DNA of 45,300 nucleotides from Parashewanella curva (GCF_003675895.1 NZ_ML014785.1:1-45300), one strand, 5' to 3'; counted from the stretch's first letter, positions 7,971 to 18,041 are shown. Numbers and translations: made by a program. Notes: generated by a model from the letters alone, not told the origin.

Positions 7971-10532
7971 TTACTGGAATAGCGACTCTCCACTATTGGA
8001 GTCGATGAAGATATTCTCATCATCATTGTTGCCATTGACATATTCAGTGGGTTCTGTGCCCTTAATGAAATACTCAAACCGAGTGGTATAGTCAGTTTTG
8101 TGGGTCAACTTACCGGTTTTAAGATCGATGCGCACAGAAATGATGCCTTCAGGTGGCGTATCTGCCACTTCAGGCGTACCTTTTAACGCATCACGCATAA
8201 AGGCATTCCATGCAGGTCCTGCAGTTTTAGCGCCTGATTCCGCACCAGCAATTTGACCTTGACCGGCGTTGGCGTTCCAAGCTGTGCGCCCAAGTTCACG
8301 AGAATGATCATCAAACCCTACCCAGACTGTGGTAACCAGTTTGGGGTTAAAGCCACTAAACCAAGTATCTTTTGATTCATTGGTTGTTCCTGTTTTACCT
8401 GCAATATCACGACGTTTTACCGTTCTGGCGGCGCGCCATGCGGTACCATTCCAACCATTGCCTTTGCTCCAATTGCCACCACCGAAAATAGTGCTATTCA
8501 GAGCTTGTCGGATCAAAAAAGCAGTTTGCTGTGAGATCACTTGTTTAGCATAGCGGTGTGGAGTCGTGGGATTACACTGATCATTGTCATTTTGTTCAGG
8601 CTGGTATTCAATGCCTTGTTCGGCTGAAAGGGCAGCTAATGTTGCTTCCCATTTATCATCACTGTCATTTTGTTCAACGGGGGTACAAGCTAATGTTGGA
8701 TGAGCTTGCTGAACAACATTATTGTCTGAATCTTTTATTTCATTGATAAAATATGGCTCTACTAAATAACCGCCATTAGCAAAGACACTGAAAGCTCTGA
8801 CTACTTGCATAGGTGTAACAGCTGGCGAACCTAGTGCAATAGATTCGTTTTTAGGTAGCTCATCAGGTGTAAAGCCAAAATCCATAAGACGGTTTCGAGT
8901 TGCCGTAAGCCCTGCCATACGCAATGCTCTTACCGCCATGACGTTGATTGATTTTGCTAAGCCAACTCGTATTCGAGTTGGACCACCATACACATCTGGC
9001 GAGTTCTTTGGACGCCATGCGATACCTTGACGAATATCCGGTTCATTAATTGGGGCGTTATTAATTAACGTGGCAAGGGTATAGCCTTTTTCCAGCGCTG
9101 CTGTATAAATGAAAGGCTTAATATTGGAACCTAATTGTCGTTGTGCCTGAGTAACTCGGTTATATTGGCTTTTACCAAAGGAAAAGCCACCCACTAATGC
9201 TTCGATGGCACCGTCATGAGGATTTAAACTCACCATTGCACTCGATACTTTAGGCACTTGCGATAACTGCCATTGCTCATTGTGCTGCCTTATCCAAATC
9301 TGTTGTCCTGCATGCAAGACTTCGTAGGCTGTTTTCGGCGCAGGTCCTTGTTTACTGTCTGATATATAACTTCTTGCCCATTTGAGTCCATCCCAGTTAA
9401 GAGTGATAGGGTTTCCATCAAGAGCAAGCACTGTGGCTTGTTTTTCTTCTACTTGGAGCACAACGGCTGGATGTAATGATACGACTGGAGCTGTCTTTTT
9501 TAAGGTTGAAACAAGCGCGTCATGGGATGGGATCTCAGAAGGTAATGCTGTTGGCTGCCATAAGGTAGCGATTGGGCCGCGGTAGCCATGGCGCTCATCA
9601 TAGGCAAAGACATTGTTCCTTAATGCTGATTGGGCCTCTAACTGCAGTTTCGAGGAAACCGTGGTGTAAACCTTATACCCTCCAGTATAGGCTTGCTCTC
9701 GACCGTATTTATCCACCATATAGTTTCTTGCCATCTCTGATATGTAGGGGGCATATAAGTCGATTTCAGCACCATGATAGGATGCAGTGTTTGGAGCATG
9801 AATGGCTTCATCATATTGAGCTTGAGTAATGGCGTTTACATCTCTCATCCTCAACAAAACAATATTGCGACGAGCCATTGCGCGACGCTCTGAAGTGATT
9901 GGATTCAACGTCGATGGTGCTTTAGGTAGACCTGCAATGACAGCGATTTCAGGTAATGTAAGTTCTCCAACGTCTTTTCCGTAATACACTTGCGCAGCGG
10001 CTCCGACACCATAAGCGCGTTGCCCAAGATAAATACGATTGAGGTAAAGTTCTAAAATTTCATCTTTAGTCAGTAATTGCTCAATGTGATATGAAATAAA
10101 AATTTCTTTAACCTTACGAATAATGGTCTTATCGCGGGTTAAAAAAAAGTTCCTTGCCACTTGCATAGTGATGGTGGAAGCACCTTGCTTCTTTTGACCT
10201 GTTGAGAGCATAACAAATGCTGCGCGAACGACACCAATAGGATCGATACCACCATGATCATAAAAGCGTGCATCTTCCGTGGCCAAAAAGGCATCAATCA
10301 TGGGTTTAGGGATGTCTTCTAGCTTTAGTGGAATACGGCGCTTTTCGCCAAATTGAGAAATCAATTTGCCATCTTTACTATAAATTCGCAGCGGTGTTTG
10401 GAGTTGAACGGTTTTTAACGTTGCTACATCTGGAAGCTCAGGTGAAACATACCAATACGCCCCACCAATACCTGCAATCGCAAGAATGATAGAACTGATA
10501 AACAGTATCCCTAATCGTTTTATCCATTTCAC
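7971..10532 (-). CDS. mrcA: penicillin-binding protein 1A, class A
   Basis: 853 residues, like E. coli PBP1a (850). Bifunctional peptidoglycan glycosyltransferase and DD-transpeptidase anchored by one N-terminal membrane segment (about 8-28). The GT51 domain has catalytic E86 in ATEDARFYDHGG and the GASTITMQVARNFF motif (117-130). An OB-like insert follows. The transpeptidase has SxxK at 469-472 (SNIK), SxN at 528-530 and KTGTT at 713-717, all intact. It is divergent from pilM, the usual arrangement in this part of gammaproteobacterial chromosomes. LpoA, its outer-membrane activator, is encoded at 35466-37286. Confidence 0.97.
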   Translation of the reverse strand: MKWIKRLGILFISSIILAIAGIGGAYWYVSPELPDVATLKTVQLQTPLRIYSKDGKLISQFGEKRRIPLKLEDIPKPMIDAFLATEDARFYDHGGIDPIGVVRAAFVMLSTGQKKQGASTITMQVARNFFLTRDKTIIRKVKEIFISYHIEQLLTKDEILELYLNRIYLGQRAYGVGAAAQVYYGKDVGELTLPEIAVIAGLPKAPSTLNPITSERRAMARRNIVLLRMRDVNAITQAQYDEAIHAPNTASYHGAEIDLYAPYISEMARNYMVDKYGREQAYTGGYKVYTTVSSKLQLEAQSALRNNVFAYDERHGYRGPIATLWQPTALPSEIPSHDALVSTLKKTAPVVSLHPAVVLQVEEKQATVLALDGNPITLNWDGLKWARSYISDSKQGPAPKTAYEVLHAGQQIWIRQHNEQWQLSQVPKVSSAMVSLNPHDGAIEALVGGFSFGKSQYNRVTQAQRQLGSNIKPFIYTAALEKGYTLATLINNAPINEPDIRQGIAWRPKNSPDVYGGPTRIRVGLAKSINVMAVRALRMAGLTATRNRLMDFGFTPDELPKNESIALGSPAVTPMQVVRAFSVFANGGYLVEPYFINEIKDSDNNVVQQAHPTLACTPVEQNDSDDKWEATLAALSAEQGIEYQPEQNDNDQCNPTTPHRYAKQVISQQTAFLIRQALNSTIFGGGNWSKGNGWNGTAWRAARTVKRRDIAGKTGTTNESKDTWFSGFNPKLVTTVWVGFDDHSRELGRTAWNANAGQGQIAGAESGAKTAGPAWNAFMRDALKGTPEVADTPPEGIISVRIDLKTGKLTHKTDYTTRFEYFIKGTEPTEYVNGNNDDENIFIDSNSGESLFQ

Positions 10533-10871
10533 GTAGCGTGTCTCAACTTATCGTTATGTCTTTTAATGAGAACAGTATAAACGGAAAAAGAGCCAATGTG
10601 GATGGCATGAATGTGTCAAATCTTCAGAAATGCGTCAAAATCTTGTGATTTTAATGGTCAATAATCAAACAGGCTTTGTGAAGATTAGCATTGAAAAATA
10701 GCATTTGGGACTATCTTCAAGTGGCGTTAATTTTTTGTTGATTTTATTTGTATTATAAATAAAAGTATTGAGAAAAATATTAGGCAGTGCATAATAACTA
10801 TACTAATCTTATAGGTTCTCAGTCGAATGCGCTTAAATATTTTAACTTTTATGGTGAAGTGATAACGATAT
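10533..10871. other. divergent intergenic region mrcA/pilM
   Basis: 339 bp, AT-rich, without an open frame worth calling. It must hold the promoters for mrcA (minus) and pilMNOPQ (plus). One candidate for pilM is TTGAGA (10768-10773), a 17-bp spacer and ATAATA (10791-10796). I see no long dyads or repeat element here. Confidence 0.4.
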
Positions 10872-11951
10872 ATGTTTTCAAACTTATGGAAGCGTTTGAC
10901 TCCACAAATGGTCGGCATTGATATTGGCGCTCATGAAATCAAAGCTGTTTTGTTGAGTAAAACCACGGATGGTTACAAAATTAATAGCCATATTGCAGTT
11001 CCTGTTAAAAAAGGGGCTGTGAGTGACCATCATATTCTTGATGCTACAGCCGTTATCGAAGCTTTAGAACTGATTAAACGTCGTTTGCCTAAAACAGTAA
11101 AAGTGGCTGCTGCGTCTGTTTCTGGTTCAGCAGTATTAACCAAAGTCATTTTTATGGATGCCAATTTGAGCGAAGAAGAAATGGAAGCTCAAATTGAAGT
11201 TGAAGCTGATAGCCTGATCCCTTATCCCCTTGATGAAGTCAGCATTGATTTCGAAACCTTACAGCCTAATGAAACTGATATAAGTAAAGTCAATGTACTT
11301 CTGAGTGCTTGCCGTACAGAAAATATTGATGCCAAAGTTGACGCCCTCAACAGTGTAGATTTAGAAGCTAAAGTAATTGATGTTGAAGGCTATGCTCTGG
11401 GGCGAGCACATGAATTAATTTTAGGGCAATTACCAGACGATGCTTTTGATAAAGCCGTGATGATGGTGGATATGGGGGCAAATATTATGACGTTTGCCGT
11501 TGCCAAGGAAGGGGAGACAATCTTCACTCGAGAACAAGCTTTTGGTGGTGATCAATTTACTCACTCAATTCAATCGTTTTATGGTATGGAGTATGACGAG
11601 GCGGAAAAGGCAAAAGTTACGGGTGAGTTACCTCGGGACTATATGTATGAAGTGCTTTCCCCCTTTCAAGCCCAGCTTTTACAGCAGATCAAAAAATCCA
11701 TTCAAGTGTTTTGTGCAAACACTAACATCGATAATGTCGACTATATTGTGTTGTCGGGTGGTACAGCTAAATTAGAAGGAATGGTGAATTTAATCACCAA
11801 TGAATTGGGCATTCATGCCGTGATAGCAAACCCCCTTGAAGGTAATGTTACTGCAAATGAAAAGGATGAACTGGTACTAAAAAAACACATTAGCAAGTAT
11901 ATGGTGGCTTGTGGTCTAGCCTTGAGGAGTTATACCCCATGGCGAACATAA
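10872..11951 (+). CDS. pilM: type IV pilus assembly protein PilM
   Basis: 359 residues. Actin-like (FtsA-related) cytoplasmic ATP-binding protein that joins the inner-membrane PilN/PilO complex. The N-terminal phosphate loop is VGIDIGAHEIKAVLLS; the second is VMMVDMGANIMTFAV; the adenosine motif is YIVLSGGTAKLEGM. The start ATG 10872 has AAGTGA upstream. It is first in the pilMNOPQ operon; its 3' end overlaps pilN by 13 bp, as usual. Confidence 0.96.
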   Translation: MFSNLWKRLTPQMVGIDIGAHEIKAVLLSKTTDGYKINSHIAVPVKKGAVSDHHILDATAVIEALELIKRRLPKTVKVAAASVSGSAVLTKVIFMDANLSEEEMEAQIEVEADSLIPYPLDEVSIDFETLQPNETDISKVNVLLSACRTENIDAKVDALNSVDLEAKVIDVEGYALGRAHELILGQLPDDAFDKAVMMVDMGANIMTFAVAKEGETIFTREQAFGGDQFTHSIQSFYGMEYDEAEKAKVTGELPRDYMYEVLSPFQAQLLQQIKKSIQVFCANTNIDNVDYIVLSGGTAKLEGMVNLITNELGIHAVIANPLEGNVTANEKDELVLKKHISKYMVACGLALRSYTPWRT

Positions 11952-12520
11952 ACCTGCTCCCTTGGCGCGAAGAAGCCAGAGAAAAGAAAAAACGCGATTA
12001 TATGGGCGTGCTGGGCTTAGTGTTCATTGCAGCATGTGCAGTGGTGTATATCGGATTAATGTATATTGATTATTTGAAGTCTGAGCAACAGCAGCGTAAC
12101 GCTTATCTTCAATCTGAAATTCAACTACTTGAGAGTCAAATTAAAGAAATACAGGGCATTAACCTTCGAAAAAGCGATATCGAGCGACGCACCGATATTA
12201 TTTTGAACCTACAGCAAGCCAGAAACCTACCTACACATGTATTAGATGAAGTCGTTCGTATCACTCCTGCAGGGATTTATTTATCTACAATAGAAAAAAA
12301 AGGGGATTTGTTGTGGGTTGAAGGTAAGAGTGAATCCAATAACCATGTATCAAATATGATGCGAAAGGTTGAAATTTCAAAGTGGCTTCACGACGCCAAT
12401 ACCAAAGAAATTACGACTCAAGATGTAGAAACAAGACAGTTTCAGTATTTTAATATGAGAGTCATTATTGCCCCTGAGCCAGATAAGGGTGATCAACTTG
12501 ATTTAGGAGGAAAGGGATGA
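11939..12520 (+). CDS. pilN: type IV pilus assembly protein PilN
   Basis: 193 residues from ATG 11939; an upstream in-frame start at 11909 would extend it into pilM, but MANINLLPWREEAREKKKR is the classic PilN N-terminus that docks into PilM. GAGGAG lies upstream. One membrane segment (about 23-43) and a periplasmic coiled coil and ferredoxin-like fold follow. It pairs with PilO to form the inner-membrane alignment complex. It overlaps both neighbours (13 bp with pilM, 4 bp with pilO). Confidence 0.95.
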   Translation: MANINLLPWREEAREKKKRDYMGVLGLVFIAACAVVYIGLMYIDYLKSEQQQRNAYLQSEIQLLESQIKEIQGINLRKSDIERRTDIILNLQQARNLPTHVLDEVVRITPAGIYLSTIEKKGDLLWVEGKSESNNHVSNMMRKVEISKWLHDANTKEITTQDVETRQFQYFNMRVIIAPEPDKGDQLDLGGKG

Positions 12521-13128
12521 ACCTAGATCAATTCAATGACCTCGAATTTGAAAATATGGGGATTTGGCCCAAAGAGGTAAAAATCGTCTTTGGTGCTTTA
12601 TTAGCGATTATTGTTTTAGTATTCAGTTACTATTTTGTTGTATCCGATGAAATTAAATCGTTAAGCCGAATGCAAGACAAAGAGCAGGAGTTACGGCAGT
12701 CATTTAAACAAAAATATCAAATGGCCTCTAATTTAAAATTGTATCGTGAACAATTGACGCAATTGGAAGATCAATTTTCAGAGCTACTGAAAATGCTGCC
12801 GTCACAAAATGAAATGCCTGGATTATTAGATGATTTGACCTTTGTCGCAACGGATGCAGGATTAAAAATCAATCGGATTAACTGGGAGCAAGAAATCCCT
12901 AAAGATTTCTATTTAGAGTTTCCTATTAAATTGTCGGTTAAAGGTGATTACCACGAACTAGGAACCATGGTCAGTAGTGTGGCTAAACTGCCTCGAATTG
13001 TGAGTTTGCATGATTTTGTGATTAAGCGAAGTTCGGACGGTCAACTTGAAATGGAGATTTTAGCGAAAACTTATCGTTTCAAAAATACCGCTTCCGAAGC
13101 ATCCAATAAAAAGCAGGGAGGGAGATAA
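12517..13128 (+). CDS. pilO: type IV pilus assembly protein PilO
   Basis: 203 residues. The N-terminal INxxDFNDLxF-like box appears as LDQFNDLEFENMGIWP, then a membrane segment (about 23-43), a periplasmic coiled coil (45-90) and a ferredoxin-like domain starting near LPSQNEMPGLLDDLT. It dimerises with PilN and contacts PilP. ATGA overlap with pilN and a 1-bp TAATG overlap with pilP suggest translational coupling; AGGAGG precedes the start. Confidence 0.95.
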   Translation: MNLDQFNDLEFENMGIWPKEVKIVFGALLAIIVLVFSYYFVVSDEIKSLSRMQDKEQELRQSFKQKYQMASNLKLYREQLTQLEDQFSELLKMLPSQNEMPGLLDDLTFVATDAGLKINRINWEQEIPKDFYLEFPIKLSVKGDYHELGTMVSSVAKLPRIVSLHDFVIKRSSDGQLEMEILAKTYRFKNTASEASNKKQGGR

Positions 13129-13652
13129 TGAATCGATTAACTCTATGCTTTCTATGCTTCGTGCTATTGGCATTGTCTGGCTGTTCAAAAGATAGAGCTG
13201 ATTTAGAATTATTTGTCACCACCACAAAAGCTCAACATGTGGCTCATATTCCTGCGATAAAACAGCCACCTAAATTTGAGCATTTTGCGTATCAGGCAGA
13301 GTTGCTTCGTAGCCCCTTCTCACCTCCATCTCGCGAATTAACGGAGGAAGTGATTGACTCGAGCAAAAACTGCCTTCAGCCTGATTTATCCAGACGAAAA
13401 AGTCGATTAGAAACCTATGCATTGGATAATTTAAAAATGCGAGGTTCGATTACACAAGATAACCGTATTTGGGCGTTAATTGAAACCAGTGATGGTAGCA
13501 TTTACCGTTCAGGAACAGGCCAATACTTAGGCTTATATCATGGGCAAATCGTAAGAATATTAGGTAAGAGAATTGATATTATTGAGTTAATTCCCGATGG
13601 TTCAGGTTGTTGGACCGAACGGATAAGCACCATGGAATTAACCAGTGAATAG
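13128..13652 (+). CDS. pilP: type IV pilus lipoprotein PilP
   Basis: 174 residues with a lipoprotein signal, lipobox LSGC and lipid-acceptor C19. The unstructured N-terminus binds PilN/PilO and the C-terminal beta domain (LDNLKMRGSITQDNRIWALIE onward) binds the secretin PilQ. Two extra cysteines (NC near 80, GCW near the end) could form a disulfide. It overlaps the possible GTG start of pilQ but ends before the preferred ATG. Confidence 0.94.
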   Translation: MNRLTLCFLCFVLLALSGCSKDRADLELFVTTTKAQHVAHIPAIKQPPKFEHFAYQAELLRSPFSPPSRELTEEVIDSSKNCLQPDLSRRKSRLETYALDNLKMRGSITQDNRIWALIETSDGSIYRSGTGQYLGLYHGQIVRILGKRIDIIELIPDGSGCWTERISTMELTSE

Positions 13653-13674
13653 TGAAGTAAAGGACAAATTAATC

Positions 13675-15732
13675 ATGGATTTCTCAATCATTAACCGTAT
13701 CCAAAACCTGAAAAATCTCAGGTTGAATATCTGGGTCGGGTTATTTGCCTTATTGGCTATGATCCCTCAAGCCATGAGTGCTAATCGCTTGCTGGATGTT
13801 CAATATCATGCAGTGGTGGATCATCAGTTAGAAATCGAATTTTTATTCGAAAATGATATTGCGGTCCCCACATCTGATATGAGTGTTAATCCTGCTAAAT
13901 TAGAATTGCATTTCGCCGACAGTGTTTCCGATTTAGGGAAAAGCTCCATTCTGATTGATAAAGTAGGTGTTGATGGTTTACAGGTAGAGCAACAAGGCTC
14001 CAGTTTACATTTAACTCTATCGATGGAGCAGGTACTACCTTACCAAGGGCGAGTGATTGGTAACCGCTATCGTCTGACGGTCAATGATGCCGTGCAGCAA
14101 AACGATCAAAACCCAAAAGCGGTGCAAGCGTTTGTGAATGACATTAATAATATTGATTTTAAGCGTTCTCAGTCCGGTGGTAGCGAGTTGATTGTCGAAC
14201 TCAATAATCGTTCTATTGCCGTAGATATTGAGCAAGTCGGTGCCAAGCTTGAGGTGAAATTTTTTAATACTGAAATTAACGATGATCTCCTCTATATCGT
14301 AGATGTGAATGACTTTGATACCCCTGTAAAAAGCTTTGAAACGTTTCGTGATGGCCTGATATCTCGCATTATGGTTGATGTTGAAGGTGAGTATGAATAT
14401 CACTATAACCAAGAAGGTAATACTTTAAGGTTGAATGTAGATAAAGTGGTACGAGAAGCGGCTGTAAAAAAACAAAAAAACTATAAGGGAAAGGCATTTT
14501 CTTTAAACTTCCAGAACATTTCAGTACGAACTGCGTTGCAAATCATTGCTGATATGAATCAATTTAATTTGATCGTTTCAGATACTGTTGAAGGCGATAT
14601 CACGCTTAGATTAGATCAAGTACCTTGGGATCAAGCCTTAGATCTAATTCTACAAACTAAGGGTTTGGGTAAGCGTATTGAAGGAAATATCTTGATGGTG
14701 GCTCCAGCTGAAGAGCTTGCGATTCGTGAGTCACAACAGCTGAAAAACAAACAAGAAGTAGAAGAGTTGGCTCCACTGTTTTCAGAATATATCCAGATCA
14801 ATTACGCTAAAGCGAGCAACATTGCTAGTCTGTTAAAAAATGAAGACTCCAGTTTGTTGACTAAGCGTGGTTCAGTGGCAGTAGATGAACGCACTAATAC
14901 CTTATTGGTTAAAGATACTGCAGATACCATTGAGAGTGTGCATCGTTTGGTAAAAATCATTGATATCCCGATTCGCCAAGTTGAAATCGAAGCTCGAGTT
15001 GTGACAGTTCGAGATAACGTAGCTGAAGATCTCGGCGTACGTTGGGGCTTTAGTGATCAACAAGGCCGTGATGGCACTTCTGGTTCTTTAGAAGGAGCTA
15101 ATGAAATCGCTAATGGACGAATTCCTTCATTGTCAGATCGCTTGAATGTAAACTTACCAGCTCGTAACGACAATGCCGCAGGCATTGCATTTCACGTCGC
15201 TAAATTGGCTGATGGTACGTTACTGGATCTTGAGCTGAGTGCGTTAGAGCAAGAAGATAAAGCTGAAATTGTGGCTAGCCCGCGATTGACGGTATCTAAC
15301 CAGCAAAAAGGTTATATTTCTCAAGGTATTGAAATTCCATTCGTACAATCAACATCTAGTGGTGCCACCTCTGTAACATTCAAACCTGCGGTACTATTAC
15401 TCGAGGTAGTACCACAAATCACTCCAGATAATAGAGTAATATTAGATCTGAAAATTACTCAAGATTCCCGTGGTGAGACCGTACCCACGGCGGTAGGGGA
15501 TGCTGTTTCCATTGATACCCAACGTATAGGTACTCAAGCGCTAGTGAAAAATGGTGAAACAATTGTGTTAGGTGGGATCTATCAACGAAATCTCATCAAT
15601 AATGTGAGCAAAGTGCCAATTTTGGGCGATATTCCCTATCTTGGTTACTTATTTAGAAATACCCAAGAAAAAAATGAACGACGTGAATTACTGATTTTTG
15701 TGACAACCAAAATCGTAACGGATCAGTTATAA
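13675..15732 (+). CDS. pilQ: type IV pilus secretin PilQ
   Basis: 685 residues from ATG 13675, chosen because AAAGGAC precedes it and a signal peptide follows (hydrophobic LNIWVGLFALLAMIPQAMSA); a GTG at 13645 in frame would add 10 residues. It forms the outer-membrane multimeric pore. Order: AMIN-type beta domains (about 40-270), secretin/TonB short N-terminal domain (FSLNFQNISVRTALQIIADM), N1 domain and the secretin core with VEIEARVVTV and VPILGDIPYLGYLFRN. It ends the pilMNOPQ operon before a terminator. Confidence 0.96.
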   Translation: MDFSIINRIQNLKNLRLNIWVGLFALLAMIPQAMSANRLLDVQYHAVVDHQLEIEFLFENDIAVPTSDMSVNPAKLELHFADSVSDLGKSSILIDKVGVDGLQVEQQGSSLHLTLSMEQVLPYQGRVIGNRYRLTVNDAVQQNDQNPKAVQAFVNDINNIDFKRSQSGGSELIVELNNRSIAVDIEQVGAKLEVKFFNTEINDDLLYIVDVNDFDTPVKSFETFRDGLISRIMVDVEGEYEYHYNQEGNTLRLNVDKVVREAAVKKQKNYKGKAFSLNFQNISVRTALQIIADMNQFNLIVSDTVEGDITLRLDQVPWDQALDLILQTKGLGKRIEGNILMVAPAEELAIRESQQLKNKQEVEELAPLFSEYIQINYAKASNIASLLKNEDSSLLTKRGSVAVDERTNTLLVKDTADTIESVHRLVKIIDIPIRQVEIEARVVTVRDNVAEDLGVRWGFSDQQGRDGTSGSLEGANEIANGRIPSLSDRLNVNLPARNDNAAGIAFHVAKLADGTLLDLELSALEQEDKAEIVASPRLTVSNQQKGYISQGIEIPFVQSTSSGATSVTFKPAVLLLEVVPQITPDNRVILDLKITQDSRGETVPTAVGDAVSIDTQRIGTQALVKNGETIVLGGIYQRNLINNVSKVPILGDIPYLGYLFRNTQEKNERRELLIFVTTKIVTDQL

Positions 15733-15748
15733 ATTTGTTTTAATACAT

Positions 15749-15790
15749 AAGCCTAAGCTGAGTGTGCTATGCTCTAGTTAGGCTTTTTTA
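15749..15790 (+). terminator. terminator after pilQ
   Basis: AAGCCTAA (15749-15756) pairs with TTAGGCTT (15778-15785), followed by a run of T. It lies 17 bp after the pilQ stop and separates the pilus operon from aroK. Confidence 0.8.
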
Positions 15791-15970
15791 TTTTGATAAA
15801 ATAATAATCAAGCTCATATAATCACTCAATAATCGTGCGCAATACTTGCCAAAGATAGAGCTAAACTGAGATAATCCGCAGTCAAGTCTCTTTAGAGCAA
15901 GGTAAATATAGGTCGATTGGCACGTCCATCGGTATTGGCAAACATTTCATAAGATTCAGACGTATATACA

Positions 15971-16486
15971 ATGGCTGAAAAACGTAATATTTTTCTTATT
16001 GGCCCAATGGGCGCAGGTAAAAGTACTATCGGTCGCCATTTGGCGCAGATGCTACATTTAGAATTCCATGACTCCGACCAAGAGATTGAACACCGTACAG
16101 GTGCGGATATAGCATGGGTATTTGATGTTGAAGGCGAGGAAGGCTTCCGTCTTCGTGAAACTAAAGTCATTTCAGATCTTTCTGAAAAGCAAGGTATCGT
16201 ATTGGCCACTGGGGGTGGTTCAATCGAAAGTAAAGATATCCGTAACTACCTTTCTGCTCGTGGTTTTGTGGTGTATCTTGAAACCACCATAGATAAGCAA
16301 GTGGCTCGTACTCAACGTGACAAGCGACGTCCTCTATTGCAAGTAGATGACCCACGTGAAGTATTGGAAACACTCGCTGAAACTCGTAATCCTCTTTATG
16401 AAGAGATTGCGGATGTGGTGGTGAAAACTGACGACCAGAGTGCAAAAGTAGTTGCAAACCAGATTATTGAAAAATTAGGTTTTTAA
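15971..16486 (+). CDS. aroK: shikimate kinase I
   Basis: 171 residues, near the length of E. coli AroK and closely similar. It phosphorylates shikimate at the 3-OH in the chorismate pathway. Walker A is GPMGAGKS (11-18), the shikimate-binding DSDQEIE and GGG (ATGGGSIES) motifs are present, and the lid is QRDKRRPLL. No strong Shine-Dalgarno is seen before ATG 15971. aroB normally follows closely; here a 267-bp MITE lies between them. Confidence 0.97.
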   Translation: MAEKRNIFLIGPMGAGKSTIGRHLAQMLHLEFHDSDQEIEHRTGADIAWVFDVEGEEGFRLRETKVISDLSEKQGIVLATGGGSIESKDIRNYLSARGFVVYLETTIDKQVARTQRDKRRPLLQVDDPREVLETLAETRNPLYEEIADVVVKTDDQSAKVVANQIIEKLGF

Positions 16487-16595
16487 TTTCCTTTTGTTCC
16501 GTGCAGCCAGATAGCTTTTATGTTGTGATCTCGGCTGCGCGTCATTCCCACTCTTTCTTCGTTAATCATTCAGGTTATAATGCATAATTGTGTTA

Positions 16596-16862
16596 GGGGT
16601 CGTTCTCAATTAAAGACTTTTTGATTTGTTACAGCCTAAAATTCGCAAAATCAAGGCACGAAGAATGAAGTTTAGTGAACTAAACGAAAGATGAGTAACG
16701 AAGTGTTTGCGAATTTTAGTCGTACCCCGTAGGGCTGCGTTTATTTTGTGTTTAAACTGCGTTGTAAAATGTTTATGTAGAGTAACTACACCGCACATTT
16801 TCCGCCTTGTTTAACCAAAAAATTAACAGCAGCAAATCAAAAATCTAATTGGGAACGCCCCC
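16596..16862. mobile_element. MITE 3 (267 bp) between aroK and aroB
   Basis: Imperfect terminal inverted repeats: GGGGTCGTTCTCAATTA (16596-16612) against the reverse complement of the right end, GGGGGCGTTCCCAATTA (16846-16862), with further similarity (TTTTTGATTTG) inside. Left flank TA, right flank TT, so the target duplication is decayed or absent. Read on the minus strand, its inner module (16735-16832) has CAAGGCGGA, stem AAAATGT/ACATTTT, hairpin TGTAG-loop-CTACA and AACGCAG, the same layout as MITE 2. No open frame of note. Confidence 0.7.
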
Positions 16863-16895
16863 TTGGCAGGACTCAACTATAACTTAGGGCTCATC

Positions 16896-17996
16896 ATGGA
16901 ATGTATTAATGTTCAACTCGAAAATCGCAGTTATCCAATTATAATTGGTCAACAGTTGTTTGTTAATGCTTGTTCCTCACATAAGCTTCCTATCGACCCC
17001 ACTGAGTTTTTAACAAATAAAAAGCTATTGATTGTCAGTAATGACACTGTTGCTCCTTTATATCTTGAGCAGGCAAAACACTGGTGTTTGCAATTTAATG
17101 TTAACGCAGTTGAGGTTGTTATCTTGCCGGATGGTGAGCAATACAAAGATTTAGAGCACCTAAATCGTATTTTTGATGCTTTAATTGAAAAGCAATTTGG
17201 TCGTGATTGTATTCTTGTTGCTCTTGGCGGTGGAGTAATAGGAGATATGACTGGGTTTGCTGCTGCTTGCTATCAGCGCGGAGTGGACTTTATTCAGATC
17301 CCAACCACGTTACTGGCACAAGTTGATTCATCAGTGGGTGGGAAAACCGGTGTGAACCATGCGCTAGGTAAAAACATGATAGGTAGCTTTCATCAGCCTA
17401 AATTAGTCTTGATTGATAGTGATTGTCTCGCGACGTTACCTGACAGAGAATTTGCTGCAGGTATGGCTGAAGTCATTAAATATGGATTGCTGTGGGATAT
17501 TGAATTTTTTGAATGGATAGAGCAATACCAAGTTGAACTGAAAGCTAAACATCCTCAAATCATAATAGAAGCGATTAAGCGATGCTGTGAAATCAAAGCC
17601 GAAATTGTGATACAAGATGAAACCGAACAAGGCTGTAGAGCGCTATTAAACTTAGGTCACACCTTTGGGCACGCCATCGAAACCGGATTAGGTCACGGTA
17701 CATGGTTACACGGTGAAGCCGTGGCAGCAGGTATGGTGATGGCGTTTCAAACCTCACAACACTTGGGGTGGATTTCTGAAGAAGTTGTTGAGCGAGTGAT
17801 TGAATTAATAGCTGCTTTTGATTTACCGACTTGTAAGCCTGAGCAACTGAAAAGTGAACAAATGTTAGCATTAATGCAGAGAGATAAAAAGGTCAAAGAG
17901 GGTCAATTGAGATTGATCTTACCTCAAGCGATCGGCAACACTATCGTGACGTCACAAGCACCAGAATCAGTATTAACTCAAGTGCTAAGTGCTTAA
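16896..17996 (+). CDS. aroB: 3-dehydroquinate synthase
   Basis: 366 residues from ATG 16896 ([18 protein letters not shown]), which matches the start of E. coli AroB (MERIVVTLGERSYPI). A TTG at 16863 in frame lies at the edge of the MITE and is rejected. The enzyme converts DAHP to 3-dehydroquinate using NAD+ and a divalent metal. Visible motifs: [22 protein letters not shown], the metal ligand region [12 protein letters not shown] and [10 protein letters not shown]. Its promoter or read-through from aroK must cross the MITE, an unusual arrangement. Confidence 0.97.
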   Translation: MECINVQLENRSYPIIIGQQLFVNACSSHKLPIDPTEFLTNKKLLIVSNDTVAPLYLEQAKHWCLQFNVNAVEVVILPDGEQYKDLEHLNRIFDALIEKQFGRDCILVALGGGVIGDMTGFAAACYQRGVDFIQIPTTLLAQVDSSVGGKTGVNHALGKNMIGSFHQPKLVLIDSDCLATLPDREFAAGMAEVIKYGLLWDIEFFEWIEQYQVELKAKHPQIIIEAIKRCCEIKAEIVIQDETEQGCRALLNLGHTFGHAIETGLGHGTWLHGEAVAAGMVMAFQTSQHLGWISEEVVERVIELIAAFDLPTCKPEQLKSEQMLALMQRDKKVKEGQLRLILPQAIGNTIVTSQAPESVLTQVLSA

Positions 17997-18041
17997 TTAG
18001 CTATAACTTAGCTTTAGATTATATTCAACAGCGAATCCATA

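Noticed and set aside
14035-14412. 125-codon minus-strand open frame inside pilQ
   Set aside because: Shadow of a well-conserved secretin coding region.
16863-16895. Longer AroB start at TTG 16863
   Set aside because: The added residues have no counterpart in AroB, and the codon lies at the edge of the MITE.
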